Assembly (NCBI GenBank): GCA_007570785.1
Contig: ML660777.1
Coordinates: 3,611,436 to 3,675,435 of the forward strand
From: Antilocapra americana
Taxonomy: Eukaryota > Chordata > Mammalia > Artiodactyla > Antilocapridae
Direction: 5' to 3'
Length of the DNA stretch: 64,000 nucleotides
How positions within the stretch are numbered: the stretch's first letter is position 1; each line of letters begins with the position of its first letter. The notes beneath the pieces were generated by a model. The model was not told the origin of the DNA, ran no database searches, and saw only the letters and a program-made list of their open reading frames with translations. The position numbers and the translations under genes are program-made. Below are positions 11,478-24,311 of this stretch, piece after piece.

Positions 11478-13402
11478 CCAAGAAAAAGAAATGCAAAAAG
11501 TCAAAAATGGTTGTCTGAGGAGGCCTTACAAATGGCTGAGAAAAGAAGAAAAGTAAAAGGCAAAGAAAGGAGAAAAAGAAAGATAAACCCATTTGAATGA
11601 AGAGTTCCAAAGAATGGCAAGGAGAGATAAGAAAGACTTCCTAAGTGATCAATACAAAGAAACAGAGGAAAACAATAGAATGGGAAAGGCTAGAGATCTC
11701 TTCAAGTAAATTAGAGATACCAAGGGAACATTTCATGCAAAGATGGGCACAATAAAGGACAGAAATGATATGGACCTAACAGAAGCAGAAGATATTAAGA
11801 AGAGGTGGCAAGAATACACGGAAGAACTGTACAAAAAAGATCTTCATGACCCAGATACTCACGATGGTGTGATCACTCATCTAGAGCCAGACATCCAGGA
11901 ATGCAAAGTCAAGTGAGCCTTAGGAAGCCTCACTACAAACAAAGCTGGTGGAGGTGATGGAATTCCAGCTGAGCTATTTCAAGTCGTAAAAGATGATACT
12001 GTGAAAGTGCTGCACTCAATATGATGGCAAATTAGGAAAACTCAGCAATGGACACAGGACTAAAAAACATCAGTTTTCATTCCAAAGCCAAAGAAAAGCA
12101 ATGCCATAGAATATTCAAATTAGTGTACAATTGCATTCATCTCACATGCTAGCAAAGTAATCCTCAAAATTCTCCAAGCTCGGTTTCAACAGTATGTGAA
12201 CTGAGAACTTCCAGATGTTCAAGCTGGATTTAGAAAAGGCAGAGGAACCAGAGATCAAATTTCCAACATCCATTGGATCATTGAAAAAGAAAGAGAATTC
12301 CAGAAAAACATCTTTTTTTGCTTTATTGACTATGCCAAAGCCTTTGACTGTGTGGATCACAACAAATTATGGAAAATTCTTCAAGAAATGGGAGTATCAG
12401 ACTACCTTACCTGCCTCCTGAGAAATCTGTATGCAGATCAAGAGGCAACAAACAGTTAGAACCCGACATGGAACAGTAGACTGGTTCCAAATTGGGAAAG
12501 TAGTACCTCAAGGCTGTATATTGTCATCCTTCTTATTTAACCTATATGCAGATTACAGCACGTGAAATACTGGGTTGGTTGAAGCACAAGCCGGAATCAA
12601 GATTGCCAGGAGAAATATCAACAACCTCATTTATGCAGATGACACCACCCTTATGGCAGAAAACAAAGAGGAACTAAAGAGCCTCTCCAAGAAAGTGAAA
12701 CAGGAGAGTGAAAAAGCTGGCTTAAAACTCAACATTTAAAGAATTAAGATCATGGCATCCAGTCCTATCACTTCATGGCAAATAGATGGGGAAACAATGG
12801 AAAAAATGAGAGACTATTTTCTTGGGCTCCAAAATCACTGCAGATGGTGAGTGCAGCCACAAAATTAAAAGACGCCTGCTCCTCGGAAGAAAAGCTATGA
12901 CAAATCTTGACAGCATATTAAAAAGCAAAGACATTACTTTGTCAACAAAGGTCTGCAGAGTCAAAGCTATGGCTTTTCCAGTAGTCATGTATAGATGTGA
13001 GAGTTGCACTATAAAGAAAGCTAAGTGCCAAAGAATTGGTGCTTCTGAACTGTGGTGTTGGAGAAGACTTTTGAGAGTCCCTTGGACTGTAAGGAGATCC
13101 AACCAGTCCATCCTAAAGGAAATCAACCCTGAATATTCACTGGAAGGACTGATGCTGAAGCTGAAGTTCCAATACTTTGGCCACCTGATGCAAAGAACTG
13201 ACATTTGAAAAGACCCTGATGCTGGGAAAGATTGAAGGCAGGCGAAGGGGCCGACAGGGGATGAGAGGGTTGGATGGCATCACCAACTCAATGGACATGA
13301 GTTTGAGTAAACTCCAGGAGTTAATCATGGACCAGGAAGCCTTGCGTGCTGCAGTCCATGGGGTCACAGAGTCGGACAACAACTGAGCGACTGAACTGAA
13401 CT
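11478..13402 (+). mobile_element. BovB (RTE) LINE, 5'-truncated, decayed
   Basis: About 1.9 kb of sense BovB, from within the reverse-transcriptase region to the 3' terminus 'ctgagcgactgaactgaact' type end. The RT signature coding for FIDYAKAFDCVDH lies near 12,325-12,360. The catalytic motif C codes for YADD near 12,635 and is intact. The frame is nevertheless broken many times by stops and indels; an in-frame TGA interrupts a Trp position near 11,914, for example. Short frames at 12,215-13,208 are shreds of this element. It ends about 280 bp upstream of the FBXO30 CpG island. Confidence 0.93.
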
Positions 13403-13679
13403 GGGCACTGTGTCACACAAGACTAGGGCACAGCCGGCAGGAAGGCTTGCTCATCAAAGATTCAGTGACAGCTGCCCCATTTTCTAAATATGACCTAAGG
13501 GGAAGACTGCCTCACCCAGAATTAAGGGATTTGGGTTGCTTATCTCACAATTGAGTAGTCACTTTAAATTGGATCTGTTTCCTGAATTTCAAAACTGCGT
13601 GTCTAGGATTCCGTTCAGGAATACAAGCTTCTAAAATCGAACAGCATTTGGTACTCTTGCGGGGCAGAAGTCACGTGCA

Positions 13680-14450
13680 GTCTAGCGGGAACCCCCTAAG
13701 CGGAACGCGGGGAACCCCGAGACCTCTGACTCCAGACCACACCCTCTTGCCACGTCCCTTCCGGGAAGGCGGGCGAGGGACGGTGGGAGCTTAGCGTGCG
13801 CGTCCCCGCTGAGCGCAGCGTGCGCGCCCCCGGCTGGCTCGGCGCGCGCGTCTCCGCCCGTCTCGCCACCGATCCCGGCCGGGTGGGCGGGGCACAGCGG
13901 AGAGGAGCGGGGCGGGGCGGGGCGGGGCGCGCGCTGAGGACCGGCGCCGGGAGAGGAGGCCGAGGAGGAGGAGGAGGAGGAGAGGGAAAGGCGGCGGCCC
14001 GGCGGGGCAGAGGGGCGAGCAGGAGGCGGGCTGCACGGGGGTGTGGGGCGCGGAGCGGCGCCGGGACAGCGGGGAGCCCCTGGGCACGGCGGCCGCGGCA
14101 GCTGGGATTTGGGCCGCGGTTCGGCCAGGCCGGCCGGTGAGTGTCGGGGGCAGCCTGCCCGGGAGGCTGGCGCGGCCCGGGCTGTGCCCGGGGGCAGAGA
14201 CGGCGGCCAAGCCGGAGGCGGCGGTGGGCGGGCGGGCCGGGCCGGGCCGGGTCTGGGGCGGAGTAAACACGGCCTCACGGGGACCCCGCGAGCCCCAGGC
14301 CGGGTCCCGGCGGCCGGAGGGCCGCGACGCCTTGGCCTCCGCGCCCAGCCCGCTGCCCAGCCGGCCTGGAGGCCGCCGGCAAATGGCGCCTCAGACCCCG
14401 GGGCCGACCCCTCGGTGCCACCCGGGCTCGCGGGTCTGTGGGTGAGGGTA
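13680..14450 (+). promoter_or_regulatory. FBXO30: CpG-island promoter of FBXO30
   Basis: Base composition changes abruptly to very GC-rich, CpG-dense sequence, with many GC boxes (gggcgg) and no TATA element near the likely start. Four adjacent GGGG runs separated by single C bases lie at 13,909-13,927. This is both an SP1 cluster and a potential G-quadruplex. A GGA-repeat tract follows at about 13,955-13,985. This is the only CpG island in the window, and it sits 8 kb upstream of the FBXO30 coding exon on the same strand. That makes it the best candidate promoter. The island is free of recognisable repeats. Confidence 0.88.
13940..14136 (+). other. FBXO30: FBXO30 non-coding exon 1 (5' end approximate)
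   Basis: A consensus donor, CG|GTGAGT, starts at 14,137 inside the CpG island. It pairs well with the acceptor at 22,165-22,166 in front of the start codon. The transcription start cannot be fixed from sequence. The left boundary given is a guess downstream of the SP1 cluster. The exon would hold 5' UTR only. Confidence 0.5.
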
Positions 14451-15118
14451 GGCGGGGGAGAAGCCAGAGTTGAACTTAGGAAGCCCCAGGATCCTCGAAA
14501 ACCCGGCTTCTCTTCCCTTTTGCAGATGAGAAACTTGCTTTGTTTGGGGACAGACGGGTTAAAGTAATACTGAGAGGCAACGCCGACCGTCTCCACGGGA
14601 TGAGAGAAATTGGTAACTTTTCCATTCATGGAAGTGAGAGGATCCTAAGTCTTAGCCTCGGTCCTCGTTAAAGAGAAATATCCTGATTTTATAGCTCTGA
14701 GGGGTATGACCATTTCCAAGTTGTTTGTGGCCGGTCTCGTGGAAGTGCATTGCTGGGAAGGGAACATAGAATGCACGATGAATTCAAAGTAATCTCCTTT
14801 GAGAGTGTTTTTTACGCGTGTACTTAGAGACTAGAGCCAGAGCAGCGTGTTGTTTATCATGGTTCTAGTACTCCGTTCCCCGCTCTCCCTGTGTCTTGTT
14901 TTTCTTTCTGAGCCATGTCGTCAGTCTTGGATAAAAGATGCTTGGGAAGGAATTGACCTTTTATTCCATAATTACTTTGTTGACTCGGATCCAAGATGAA
15001 GTTATTTATGGGCATTCTGGTATCAGTGTAGATTAACTTAAAACTTTACATACAAAACCCCAAGCCTTCTAAGCTTTTAATTTCTCTTTGCTACATTTCA
15101 ATCCATTTTTGTGTCCTT

Positions 15119-15350
15119 TGCTGCTGCTGCTAAGTCGCTTCAGTCGTGTTCGACTCTGTGCGACCCCATAGACGGCAGCCCACCAGGCTCCCCCTTCCCT
15201 GGGCTTCTCCAGGCGAGAACACCGGAGTGGGTTGCCATTTCCTTCTCCAGTGCATGAAAGTGAAAAGTAGAAAGTGAAGTCGCTCAGTCGTGTCCGACTC
15301 TTAGCAACCCCATGGACTGCAGCCCACCAGGCTCCTCCATCCATGGGATT
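15119..15350 (-). mobile_element. Bov-A2 SINE (dimer)
   Basis: Two Bov-A units joined by the typical linker 'gcatgaaagtgaaaagtaga', read antisense ('gctaagtcgcttcagtcgtg' then 'aagtcgctcagtcgtgtccg'). Low divergence suggests a fairly young insertion. Confidence 0.92.
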
Positions 15351-17310
15351 TTCTTGTTCAGAGTCCTAGAAATTCTGTTAACAGATTTTGCGTTTCCGCA
15401 TACATTTTAAGATTTTCCAGAGTTGTTGACAGCCAAGAGGGAAGAGAGTAGCATAAAATGTAAGATGAGGGTTTTCCTAAGGGTTCAGGTTTACAGTTTT
15501 CGCTGAATCATGTTCTTTATGCTTAGTCACTGTTTCTTACTACAGAAGTTTAATTGGGGGTAACATGTTTTGCTAACTTTTTTTAGCAAACAAATTGCTA
15601 ATTTGTTTTTATTTGGTATTTTAATGTGGTGACATAGCTCTTTTGTGTATGTGTGATGCTGAAAATGTTAGTGGGTGGAGTTTTGAGAGTATTATCAGAG
15701 GACTGAAATTTCCGATATAGGCAAACTTTTATGCATTCCAGGTGTACTAGGTATTTAATTTCAATCCAGTACTTTTGTATGGTTAGCATTGGAGACTTTT
15801 TTTTTTAAATAAACGAAGTGTCCTAATATGCTATTAAAGAAAAATAATACATATTTTGAGATACTGTATATAGTTAGAGGGGTGTTTTAAGGTCACCAAA
15901 ATAGGTCTTGTTTCATGTGTGTTTACTATTTGCTAGACTATGTTACTAAAATGTGACATTTGATGGCATAAGCCTTATGCTATTCCGTGTGGTTTTGGTA
16001 ACTCTTGTAACTAAGTTACCATGACTGCTTGTTTCATTAAAAGAAGTTAGCACATGCTGTGGAATGACATGATATTTGTAGAATTTATTAATATTCGAGT
16101 CTTCAGTCAAAAAGTTATCAAGTATTATTTAATTTCAAATTTATTTTTGATGAAATAAGTGAGATTGGCTTTGGACTAGTGGTTTTTACACTATAGGTAG
16201 CTCAATAGTTAAATACAAGATAAGCATGCCTCAATTACAACCCATTCTGTGGAAATCTTTTTCTAAAAAGATTTGTCTTTTTTTTTTTTTTTAAGAGTGG
16301 GTAATGTTAACATTAGATCCTCATATGATTGTTTTTAATAAACTTTATAAATGACCTGTTATAGAAATGATTATAGATAAAGTTTTGTGCATGTGTGTGT
16401 GTCTTGTGTAAAATGAAGTGAAGAAAACATGTATTCTGAGCGATACATGTTTGTGTCGTACTGGACACCCTAATAATTATAACCAACCTTTGTAGAGTAC
16501 TAGGTTGTTTTCACAGTAGAGTAATTGCATCACAGTCACAAAGCTTTGTCCTTGGAAGCCCATTTCCCAGTGCCATGCTGCTCATTGTAATAAGTTGAGT
16601 TCCACCATTCTGGTGGATTATTTTTATCTGAGTATCAACTCAAATAGGTTCTGGTATGAATATTAAATATTAAGGTTTGTTATTTTAATTTCTGATGTAA
16701 GTCTTTGTTATTTAGAGGAGAAAATTTCAAGTAGTTAGGACTTTCACTTTGGGATCAGTTACCTATGACCATATTTAGAAATGCAAGATGTATGTTTTGA
16801 TTATATCATAACTGAAAGGGTAAAAACTTGAAAACAAAATTCCACATAATTAGGTCATCATTCTATTAAAAAAAAAAAGTCACAACCAAAATGTAATGAA
16901 AGAATGTATACAGTGTAACCAGTCTAGCCATTTTGAACTCATCAGTAGGCCAGGTAGTTTGAGATGGGAGTTTAATGATCTTGGATTTTTCAGTCTTGGC
17001 TAGTCATCCAGCCCCCTTTCCCAGTGAAATAAAATATCCAATTGAGGTTATATTTTTATTATGGCCTTTGAAACTGAGTGCACCTGATCAGTAAATCAGC
17101 AGCAATGTTTGTATTTATTGTGCAGTAGCACCTCTGACTATGCAGTAAGCGTGAGACTTGCTCTGGAGGAGTTAAAGCTGATTGCTAAATATGAAATTTC
17201 AGTCATAGACTTACTAGTTAACTAATGAGCAAGTCTGTCTATGGTTCCATTTCAGCCTTTCATTGAAGCAACATTTTATTGTCTCAGTGGATTTTTTTTA
17301 GTCTAATATT

Positions 17311-17790
17311 CAGTTCAGTCGCTGAGTCATGTCGGACTCTTTGCAATTCCATGAACTGCAGCACTCCAGGCTTTCCTGCCCATCACCAACTCCCAGAGCT
17401 TGCTCAAACTCATGTACATCGAGTCAATGATGCCATCCAACCATCTCATCCTCTGTCATTCCCTTCTCCTGCCTTCAGTCTTTCCCAGCGTCAGAGTCTT
17501 CTCCAGTGAGTCACTTCTTCACATCAGGTGGCCAAAGTATTGGGACTTCAGCTTCAGTGTCAGTCCTTCCAATGAATATTCAGGACTGATTTCCTTTAGG
17601 ATAGACTGATCTGATCTCCTTGTAGTCCAAGGGATTCTCAAGAGTCTTCTCTAACATCACAGTTCAAAAGCATCAATTCTTTGGTACTCAGCTATCTTTA
17701 TGGTCCATCTCTCACATCCATACATGACTACTGGGAAAACCATAGCTTTAATTATATGGACCTTTGTCAGTAAAGGTCTAGTATCATATT
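17311..17790 (-). mobile_element. BovB LINE 3'-end fragment in FBXO30 intron 1
   Basis: About 480 bp of antisense BovB: 'cagttcagtcgctgagtcat', 'aggtggccaaagtattggga', 'catccatacatgactactgg'. It is opposite to the gene's transcription. Confidence 0.92.
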
Positions 17791-18371
17791 GATTATAATA
17801 TTAAGGAAGTAGACTGATGCCACTTCCTTTTTTGAGCTTCCTTTCCTCACCCTCTACATACTCAGTCACCTGCAAACATGTGGACACCTCGATCTCTGCT
17901 TTTCTTTTTGAATTGCATCCCTCTATGATCAGTAACCTGTAACCAGACTGCAGGATTCATTAAAAAGTTAAAGAAAATATACAATTAAACATTTCCTTCT
18001 GTGCCTTGTATTACTATTATTTTTTTAAAACAATGGAAGATTGAAATTAATTTTCTTTGATTTACTTTTCCCTTTGATTTACTTTTTTTGATGGGCAGTT
18101 TAGCTTATTCCACATGTAATGCCTTGAGCATATGCCCTATGTAAATATTTGAATACTTCTGACTTTTTATAGAAGGTACAATGAGGTAATTTTTAATTTT
18201 GACTCAGTCTGGTTGACTAATAGTAGATTTATAAAATACATTTTTATGATATATGTAGCTTTCCATGGATCAATAATTGTTTTGGAATCCATTTAGTTAT
18301 TTCTTATAATAATTTCACTCATATTAATAAACGAGGCTCTAATAGAGGCACAATCTTGAATACAAGGAACA

Positions 18372-18503
18372 CTGGAGATCCCCTGGAGAAGGAAATGGAA
18401 ACCCACTCCAGAATTCTTGCCTGGAAAATCCCATGGACAGAGGAGCGTAGTGGACTACAGTCCACGGGGTTGCAAAGAGTCAGGCATGACTTAGTGACTA
18501 AAT
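18372..18503 (+). mobile_element. Bov-tA SINE, 5'-truncated
   Basis: Starts inside the element at 'gagatcccctggagaaggaa' and keeps the Bov-A part through 'gacttagtgactaaa'. The tRNA-like head is absent. Confidence 0.88.
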
Positions 18504-18652
18504 AGCAAGAGCAGCATGACTAGTATTACCAAGGAAAAATGCAGTGTGTAAAGAGCACATGAATATATGGAATCCGTGTCATACCTTGCCTTTGGGTATG
18601 TGGAAAAGTACCATTTAAGCTGATAAAGACTTGAGACAACAGGAAAGGGGGG

Positions 18653-18697
18653 AAGAGAGAGAGAGAGTGTGTGTGTGTCTCTGTGTCTGTCTGTCTT
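18653..18697 (+). repeat. (GA)n(GT)n microsatellite
   Basis: A compound run of GA, then GT, then TCTG units lies in intron 1. It is probably length-polymorphic. Confidence 0.9.
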
Positions 18698-19817
18698 TGA
18701 GGCAGAGGCAGACATTAAGATCAGCCTGAGGCAGCAAGTTGTGTTGAATATTTGGATGACTTGATTTAGCATATTTTAAAATCATGCTAATTTGCAGTTC
18801 TTTATTTATCTATTGTCTTATGTATTGTAATGAATTTGGAAAAATAATTCTTTTTTGAAGGCAATAACTTTATGTCTAGAAATAGCCTTAAATAACAAGA
18901 TCTCATTTCATTGTATGGGCAAATGCCGTGTCTTAAAATTGTTTTTATGGATTACTTGTCAGCCACAGATTATGAGTTGGCCTAAATTTCTGTTGGAGAA
19001 AATTGAAACTATTGAAAAGCATTTTATCATTTACAATATTTTGCAGTCTAATGAAACTTTTTCCAGTCATTCAAGTTTAAGTGTAAATAGATACGTTATT
19101 TGGAAGGTTAAGATTCTGTTTTAGAGTTTTTTAAAAAAAACTTAATATTGAGGAGTTTTAGATTAAGCTCATCTTGAGCCTGAAGCTCAATTTTAGCAAT
19201 ATGTTTTCTGCTGGACCTGCTATGTCACTGTTCAACTGATAAATCAGGGATCAGCATTTTAAACTTGTTTCATAGAATTCCTGAGCGATTGTGAAATACT
19301 TTTTGGAGGCATATTTAATTTGATAATAGCGATTTTGAAAGAGGATGTATCTGAAAGTTTTAAATTCTGAAAGAATACCCCAGAATACTCTTTGGGTATT
19401 GTCTAGTGCATTTTTAAAAATCTTATATCTTAATATATTTAATTGTAAAATGGACTTAAACTTGATTCCTTCTTTGTGTAACTGTTTTGAGTAAACAGCT
19501 CAGTTTACAAACAGTAAATTTGTACTGTTACATACGTTTATATTGAGCATTACATATGTAAGTTTTTTTAAAAAATAGTAAAACATTAATGTTCAAAGCA
19601 AAGTAATGTGCTATTATAATTAGAAAGGACCAAAAAGATTTTCTTGCCCACAAGAGTGATTAAGTGTTGGGGTAAACTACAAGCAAAGTTGTGTAATCTC
19701 CATTCCTCAAATAACATCTTAAAATTATATCACTGATTACTAAAGTGCTGTCTTAGTTTCTTAAACTTCTGTAAGTAAGCATATCTGTTTTTGTCCATAT
19801 ATATTGATCAGATATAG

Positions 19818-19980
19818 ATTGCAGTCCTAGCTCTGCCACTTACTAGGTAGATGACCTTGGGTAAGTCACTTAGCCTTTCTGTACCTCAGTTTTCTCTGGG
19901 CTGTTACAAGGATTAAGTGACATTAACGTGGTATATATTAATGCCAAGAAGGATAGAGTAGTACCTAGTTAATGTTCCTT
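19818..19980 (+). mobile_element. MIR SINE
   Basis: Clear MIR core: 'tagctctgccacttactagg', 'gaccttgggtaagtcactta' and 'ctgtacctcagttttctc'. Confidence 0.88.
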
Positions 19981-20994
19981 TTTCCTTTAAGCCTACTTCA
20001 ATAAATAATAAATGTTATGGACTCATTGCTGTGGATACTTTTATTTATTATTTTTTAAAACATTTATCCGAAGGAGGAATAGTGTGGAGGAGTCTATTAT
20101 TTTGAACCTTGAGATCCCTTTACTTCTGCCTTTTAAAGTTGTTGCTGTTATGCATTAACTCAGTTGTTTGTAACAGTTGCTATTTTAAACACATCTGAAT
20201 TAAGGGATGTTTTGAGATGTGTTCTGTCTGGTGTGATCATGTGATGTGCATGTAACATAAAGTGTTCCTACTAGTTCTGAGAGCACTGGTCACTTCTGTT
20301 GGAACTGCTTATATTTTTAGGTTTCTCTCTTAGTAACAGTCAAGTTTATAACCTTCAGCATGTGAGATGAACTCAGTCTAGTTGTTGCAAAATAAGAAAG
20401 CTACAGCTGTTTTCACAATCCAATCACTCAGTAGAGTTTGTCTTATTAAAGTTTCTCTTTGCATAATTTACAAATGTCATCATTAGTCATCATTTCTTCT
20501 ATCTTGACCCCTTTAGCAGTATATCTTTAATTTATAGGTCATTTCCTTGGCTTTAAATTTTATAGGGATAAACATTCAGAAATATTCATAATTTATAATT
20601 TTTAAAAACATTTTAAAATGTAGTTTTGTTGATAAATGTGTGCCTTGTTTTCTTCTGTCCCTGGCATCAGTACGTACCATAATATCAACTCAGAACTTTG
20701 CTGGTTAATCAACAAAAACTGTGTTAATGATAGACTTTGGCTATTTGAGATACTGCTTTATTACTTAGGGTTTAAAGATGAAATAGTCTTCTAAGTTTTT
20801 GCTGCTAATTAAAGAAGTTAAAGATTTATAGAAAAAAAGACATTGAATTGGCTTAGTAATTATAATTTAAATCGGTGCATTGTGGCAGTGCTTTCTTTTC
20901 TTTGTGTGTAAAACTTTTCTTGATAAAAGCAGAGAAGACCATTAGTTATCTGTAATCCTTTCATGTTATTTTATGGATGCTATTTCTTTGCTTA

Positions 20995-21475
20995 AAATCC
21001 TCAGTGATTTCTAACTACTTGAAGTCTGAACTCCATACAGCACACTTTCCATGATCTGTCTAATTCCTGTCCTCCTCGTCTCTCACAGCTACTTTGCATG
21101 TCACCTGTGATCCAACAACACGGGGAAACTTGAGGGTCCCTCAGCATGTTTTGCCAGTTTTTGCGTTCTGTATTTGCATACGCTGTTACTTCAGCACTGG
21201 ATACCCTTCTTCCTTTCTAACCCTACCCTCCTATACTTAAGACTTCTCATCTTTCAAGACTGCTGTGAATTCTTCTCTACTCTCTTCTCATATTGATTAT
21301 TTTCCCTGTCACGTTAATCATATGAAAAAGTGGCATGATTTTACTTTCATCTCTGATCTTGTGCTGTAGCTCCTTAAGAAGTGGCACTGTGTCTCCTAAT
21401 CTTTATATTGCCATACCAAACACAGAGTCTGGTACATGGCAGTTAAGCAATAAATAAGTGTTGAATAAATGAATG
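20995..21475 (+). mobile_element. L2 LINE 3' end
   Basis: Follows the L2 terminal region: 'tttccatgatctgtc', 'catctttcaagactgctg', 'agctccttaagaagtggcac' and the terminal 'gcaataaataagtgttgaat' block. Old but unusually readable. Confidence 0.8.
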
Positions 21476-22180
21476 GAAACCATGGCCCTCAGAAGTAAGT
21501 GATTTGTCCACTGTCACAGAATTGGAGCTAGAACTTATATTTTTTGGTTAAGTGCCCTCTATGTTTTATTAATAATAAGGCTTACTCTCTTGATTTGTTA
21601 TGGAATTTCTTAAAGCGTATGTAGAAGGAGAGGTCAACAGCTGAAATCTGAAGTGAATTTCTGTATTTAGAAAGAATATAAAGAAAACTTCTAATCAGAT
21701 TCTAGTTAAGTATTTTCATGAAATTCAGATTATTCTCTTTTAGGAATATGATGAGGTCTGTGCAATGTGGGGTACATCATAATCAGTTTAATTAAAATGT
21801 AAAAAGATATAAGTGTTCTGAAATCTCAAAGTTAAATATGCATTAACTTGTTTTTGGCATTAATTTATATACTACACAATATACTAGAATTTAAGTATTA
21901 TATTTTGAAACGTTTGGCCTTTTGAACAGATTGTTACATGTTATGTAGAAATGAATTTTTGACTTCTTGAATTGATGTTCTTAAGTTGGTTCAAGATGGA
22001 TCAATTATATGTAAAACAAACTGATTGAATATGTTTATTTTATATAATTCACTCTCATATAAGCCAATATACCTTCGTGATTTGATTTTTATTCTTAAAA
22101 TATTGTTTTAAAAATCAGCCACTTTTTGCCTAACATCTTATTTCTTTTCCATCTCAATAACCACAGCTGGACTGGCCATC

Positions 22181-24214
22181 ATGGAGGAGGAGCTGCAGCA
22201 TTCACACTGTGTTAATTGTGTCAGTAGACGATGTATGACAAGACCAGAGCCTGGGATTTCCTGTGACTTGATTGGTTGTCCATTGGTTTGTGGAGCAGTT
22301 TTCCATGCATGTAAGGCTGATGAGCACAGACTTTTATGTCCATTTGAACGAGTGCCTTGCTTAAATAGTGACTTTGGATGTCCATTTACAATGGCTCGAA
22401 ATAAAGTTGCTGAACATCTAGAAATGTGTCCTGCAAGTGTGGTGTGCTGTACTATGGAATGGAACCGATGGCCAGTTAGTTATGCAGACCGGAAATCGTA
22501 TGAAAATCTAAGCAGAGATGTTGATGAAGTGGCACAATTAGATATGGCCTTGGCCCTTCAAGACCAACGGATGCTCTTAGAATCTCTCAAAGTAGCCACC
22601 ATGATGTCAAAAGCAACTGATAAAGTGTCAGAACCTAGAGAACAGATCTCAGTTAAACCAAGTGTCTCAGAAATACCACATGCTAATGGTTTGGTGTCTG
22701 TTGATGAAGAATCTTATGGTGCACTTTATCAAGCTACTGTTGAAACAACCCGAAGTTTGGCTGCTGCTTTAGATATTCTGAATACTGCTACAAGAGACAT
22801 TGGCATGTTAAGTACGAGTCTTTGCGCTTCCCCCAATGAAATGAATGAAGAGCAAAATGCCAGAGAAAGCTTACAGGATAGAAACCTGAAAGACCAGGCC
22901 CATCTTTATGAGGATGAGATGGGAGCAGCAGGAGGGATTGACTGTAAGGACATGAGTCAGAATGCCCAGTTGGAACAAAATGGTTCAAGTGATTTATTAT
23001 GTGACTTGGATGCCAGTTCTTATGGCACTTCTGCTCTTTGTAATGGCTTTCCTTTGGAAGATATATGTGCACAGGTCATTGAGCAGAACCAGGATTTACA
23101 TACTGACTCAAAACAAAGTAACTTAACAAATGGAGAATGTGTAGCATCAGATGGCTCTTCAGAACCTTCTAGTTCACTTTTAGTAGCAGCACAAGTTAGG
23201 GAAGTAATCCCACCTAATGCTTTGCCTAATGGCACAGTTCAGCATATCCTCATGCCAGATGATGATGAAGACTTGTGTTGGAAAAAAGTAGACTTAGGGG
23301 ACCTACGGAATGTGGATGTCTTATCTTTCAGTCACCCTCCTTCATTCAAATTTCTTTCGAATTCATGTTGGTCTAAACCAAAGGAAGATAAAGCAGTAGA
23401 TACATCAGATTTGGAAGTTGCAGAAGATCCAATGGGTCTCCAAGGAATAGATCTAATCACAGCAGCGTTACTGTTTTGTCTAGGAGATTCTCCAGGTGGG
23501 AGGGGTATATCTGATAGTCGCATGGCTGATGTTTATCACGTTGACTTTGGGACTCAGACTTTTTCACTTCCATCTGCCATTTTAGCTACAAATACAATGG
23601 TTGGGGAAATAGCTTCAGCTTCAGCTTGTGATCATGCCAACCCACAGCTTTCAAATCCAAGCCCTTTTCAGACACTGGGGCTGGACTTAGTATTGGAATG
23701 TGTCGCTAGGTACCAACCCAAGCAGCGTCCAATGTTTACATTTGTTTGTGGACAGTTATTTAGAAGAAAAGAATTTTCATCACATTTTAAGAACGTGCAT
23801 GGTGACATTCATGCTGGACTCAATGGCTGGATGGAACAGAGATGTCCTCTAGCATATTATGGTTGTACCTATTCACAGCGTAGATTTTGTCCGACAACAC
23901 AAGGAGCGAAGATTATACACGACCACCATTTGCGATCATTTGGAGTCCAGCCGTCTGTATCTACAGTGTTAGTGGAGCCTGCCAGAAACTGTGTGCTGGG
24001 TTTACATAGTGACCATCTAAGTAGTCTTCCTTTTGAAGTCCTGCAGCATATTGCAGGGTTTCTCGACGGCTTCAGCTTATGCCAGCTCTCATGTGTATCC
24101 AAGTTAATGAGGGATGTATGTGGTAGTCTTCTCCAGTCTCGCGGAATGGTCATACTTCAGTGGGGGAAAAAGAAGTATCCAGAAGGAAATTCATCATGGC
24201 AGATAAAAGAAAAG
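22181..24214 (+). CDS. FBXO30: F-box only protein 30, main coding exon (residues 1-678)
   Basis: Substrate-recognition subunit of an SCF (SKP1-CUL1-F-box) ubiquitin ligase; it is also known as MUSA1 from work on muscle atrophy. The exon starts at 22,167 after 'aataaccacag'. The ATG has a strong context (A at -3, G at +4). Residues 10-90 are Cys/His-rich and form the TRAF-type zinc-finger region (roughly residues 49-95). The long middle part is acidic and low in motifs. A second Cys/His cluster lies at about 518-571. The F-box spans about 611-658 (starts DHLSSLPFEVLQHIAGFLDG). The intron starts at 24,215 after codon 678 in phase 0. The unspliced frame adds only VGVI before a stop. Identification rests on near-identity with the human protein as I know it. 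No frameshift or premature stop. Confidence 0.98.
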
Positions 24215-24311
24215 GTTGGTGTCATTTAATTGTATCAACCCCTTATTTGACATATAATAGGCACTTAATAATGTTGCTGCTGTGAAATTGATCATCCTTG
24301 CTGTGAAATTG

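Larger units (their letters stand above)
14137..22166 (+). other. FBXO30: FBXO30 intron 1 (proposed)
   Basis: About 8.0 kb from GTGAGT to the 'aataaccacag' acceptor. It holds a Bov-A2, an antisense BovB 3' end, a truncated Bov-tA, a GA/GT microsatellite, a MIR and an L2, each listed separately. The rest is AT-rich with no recognisable exon. The 5' boundary depends on the exon 1 inference. Confidence 0.55.

Noticed and set aside
12822..13208. Opposing frames of 128 and 143 codons
   Set aside because: Sense and antisense of the same decayed BovB copy.
13682..14629. Long open frames in the CpG island (315 codons on minus, 174 and 134 on plus)
   Set aside because: GC-rich DNA has few stop codons. 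The translations are Pro/Arg/Ala/Gly low-complexity in every frame, and no domain is visible.
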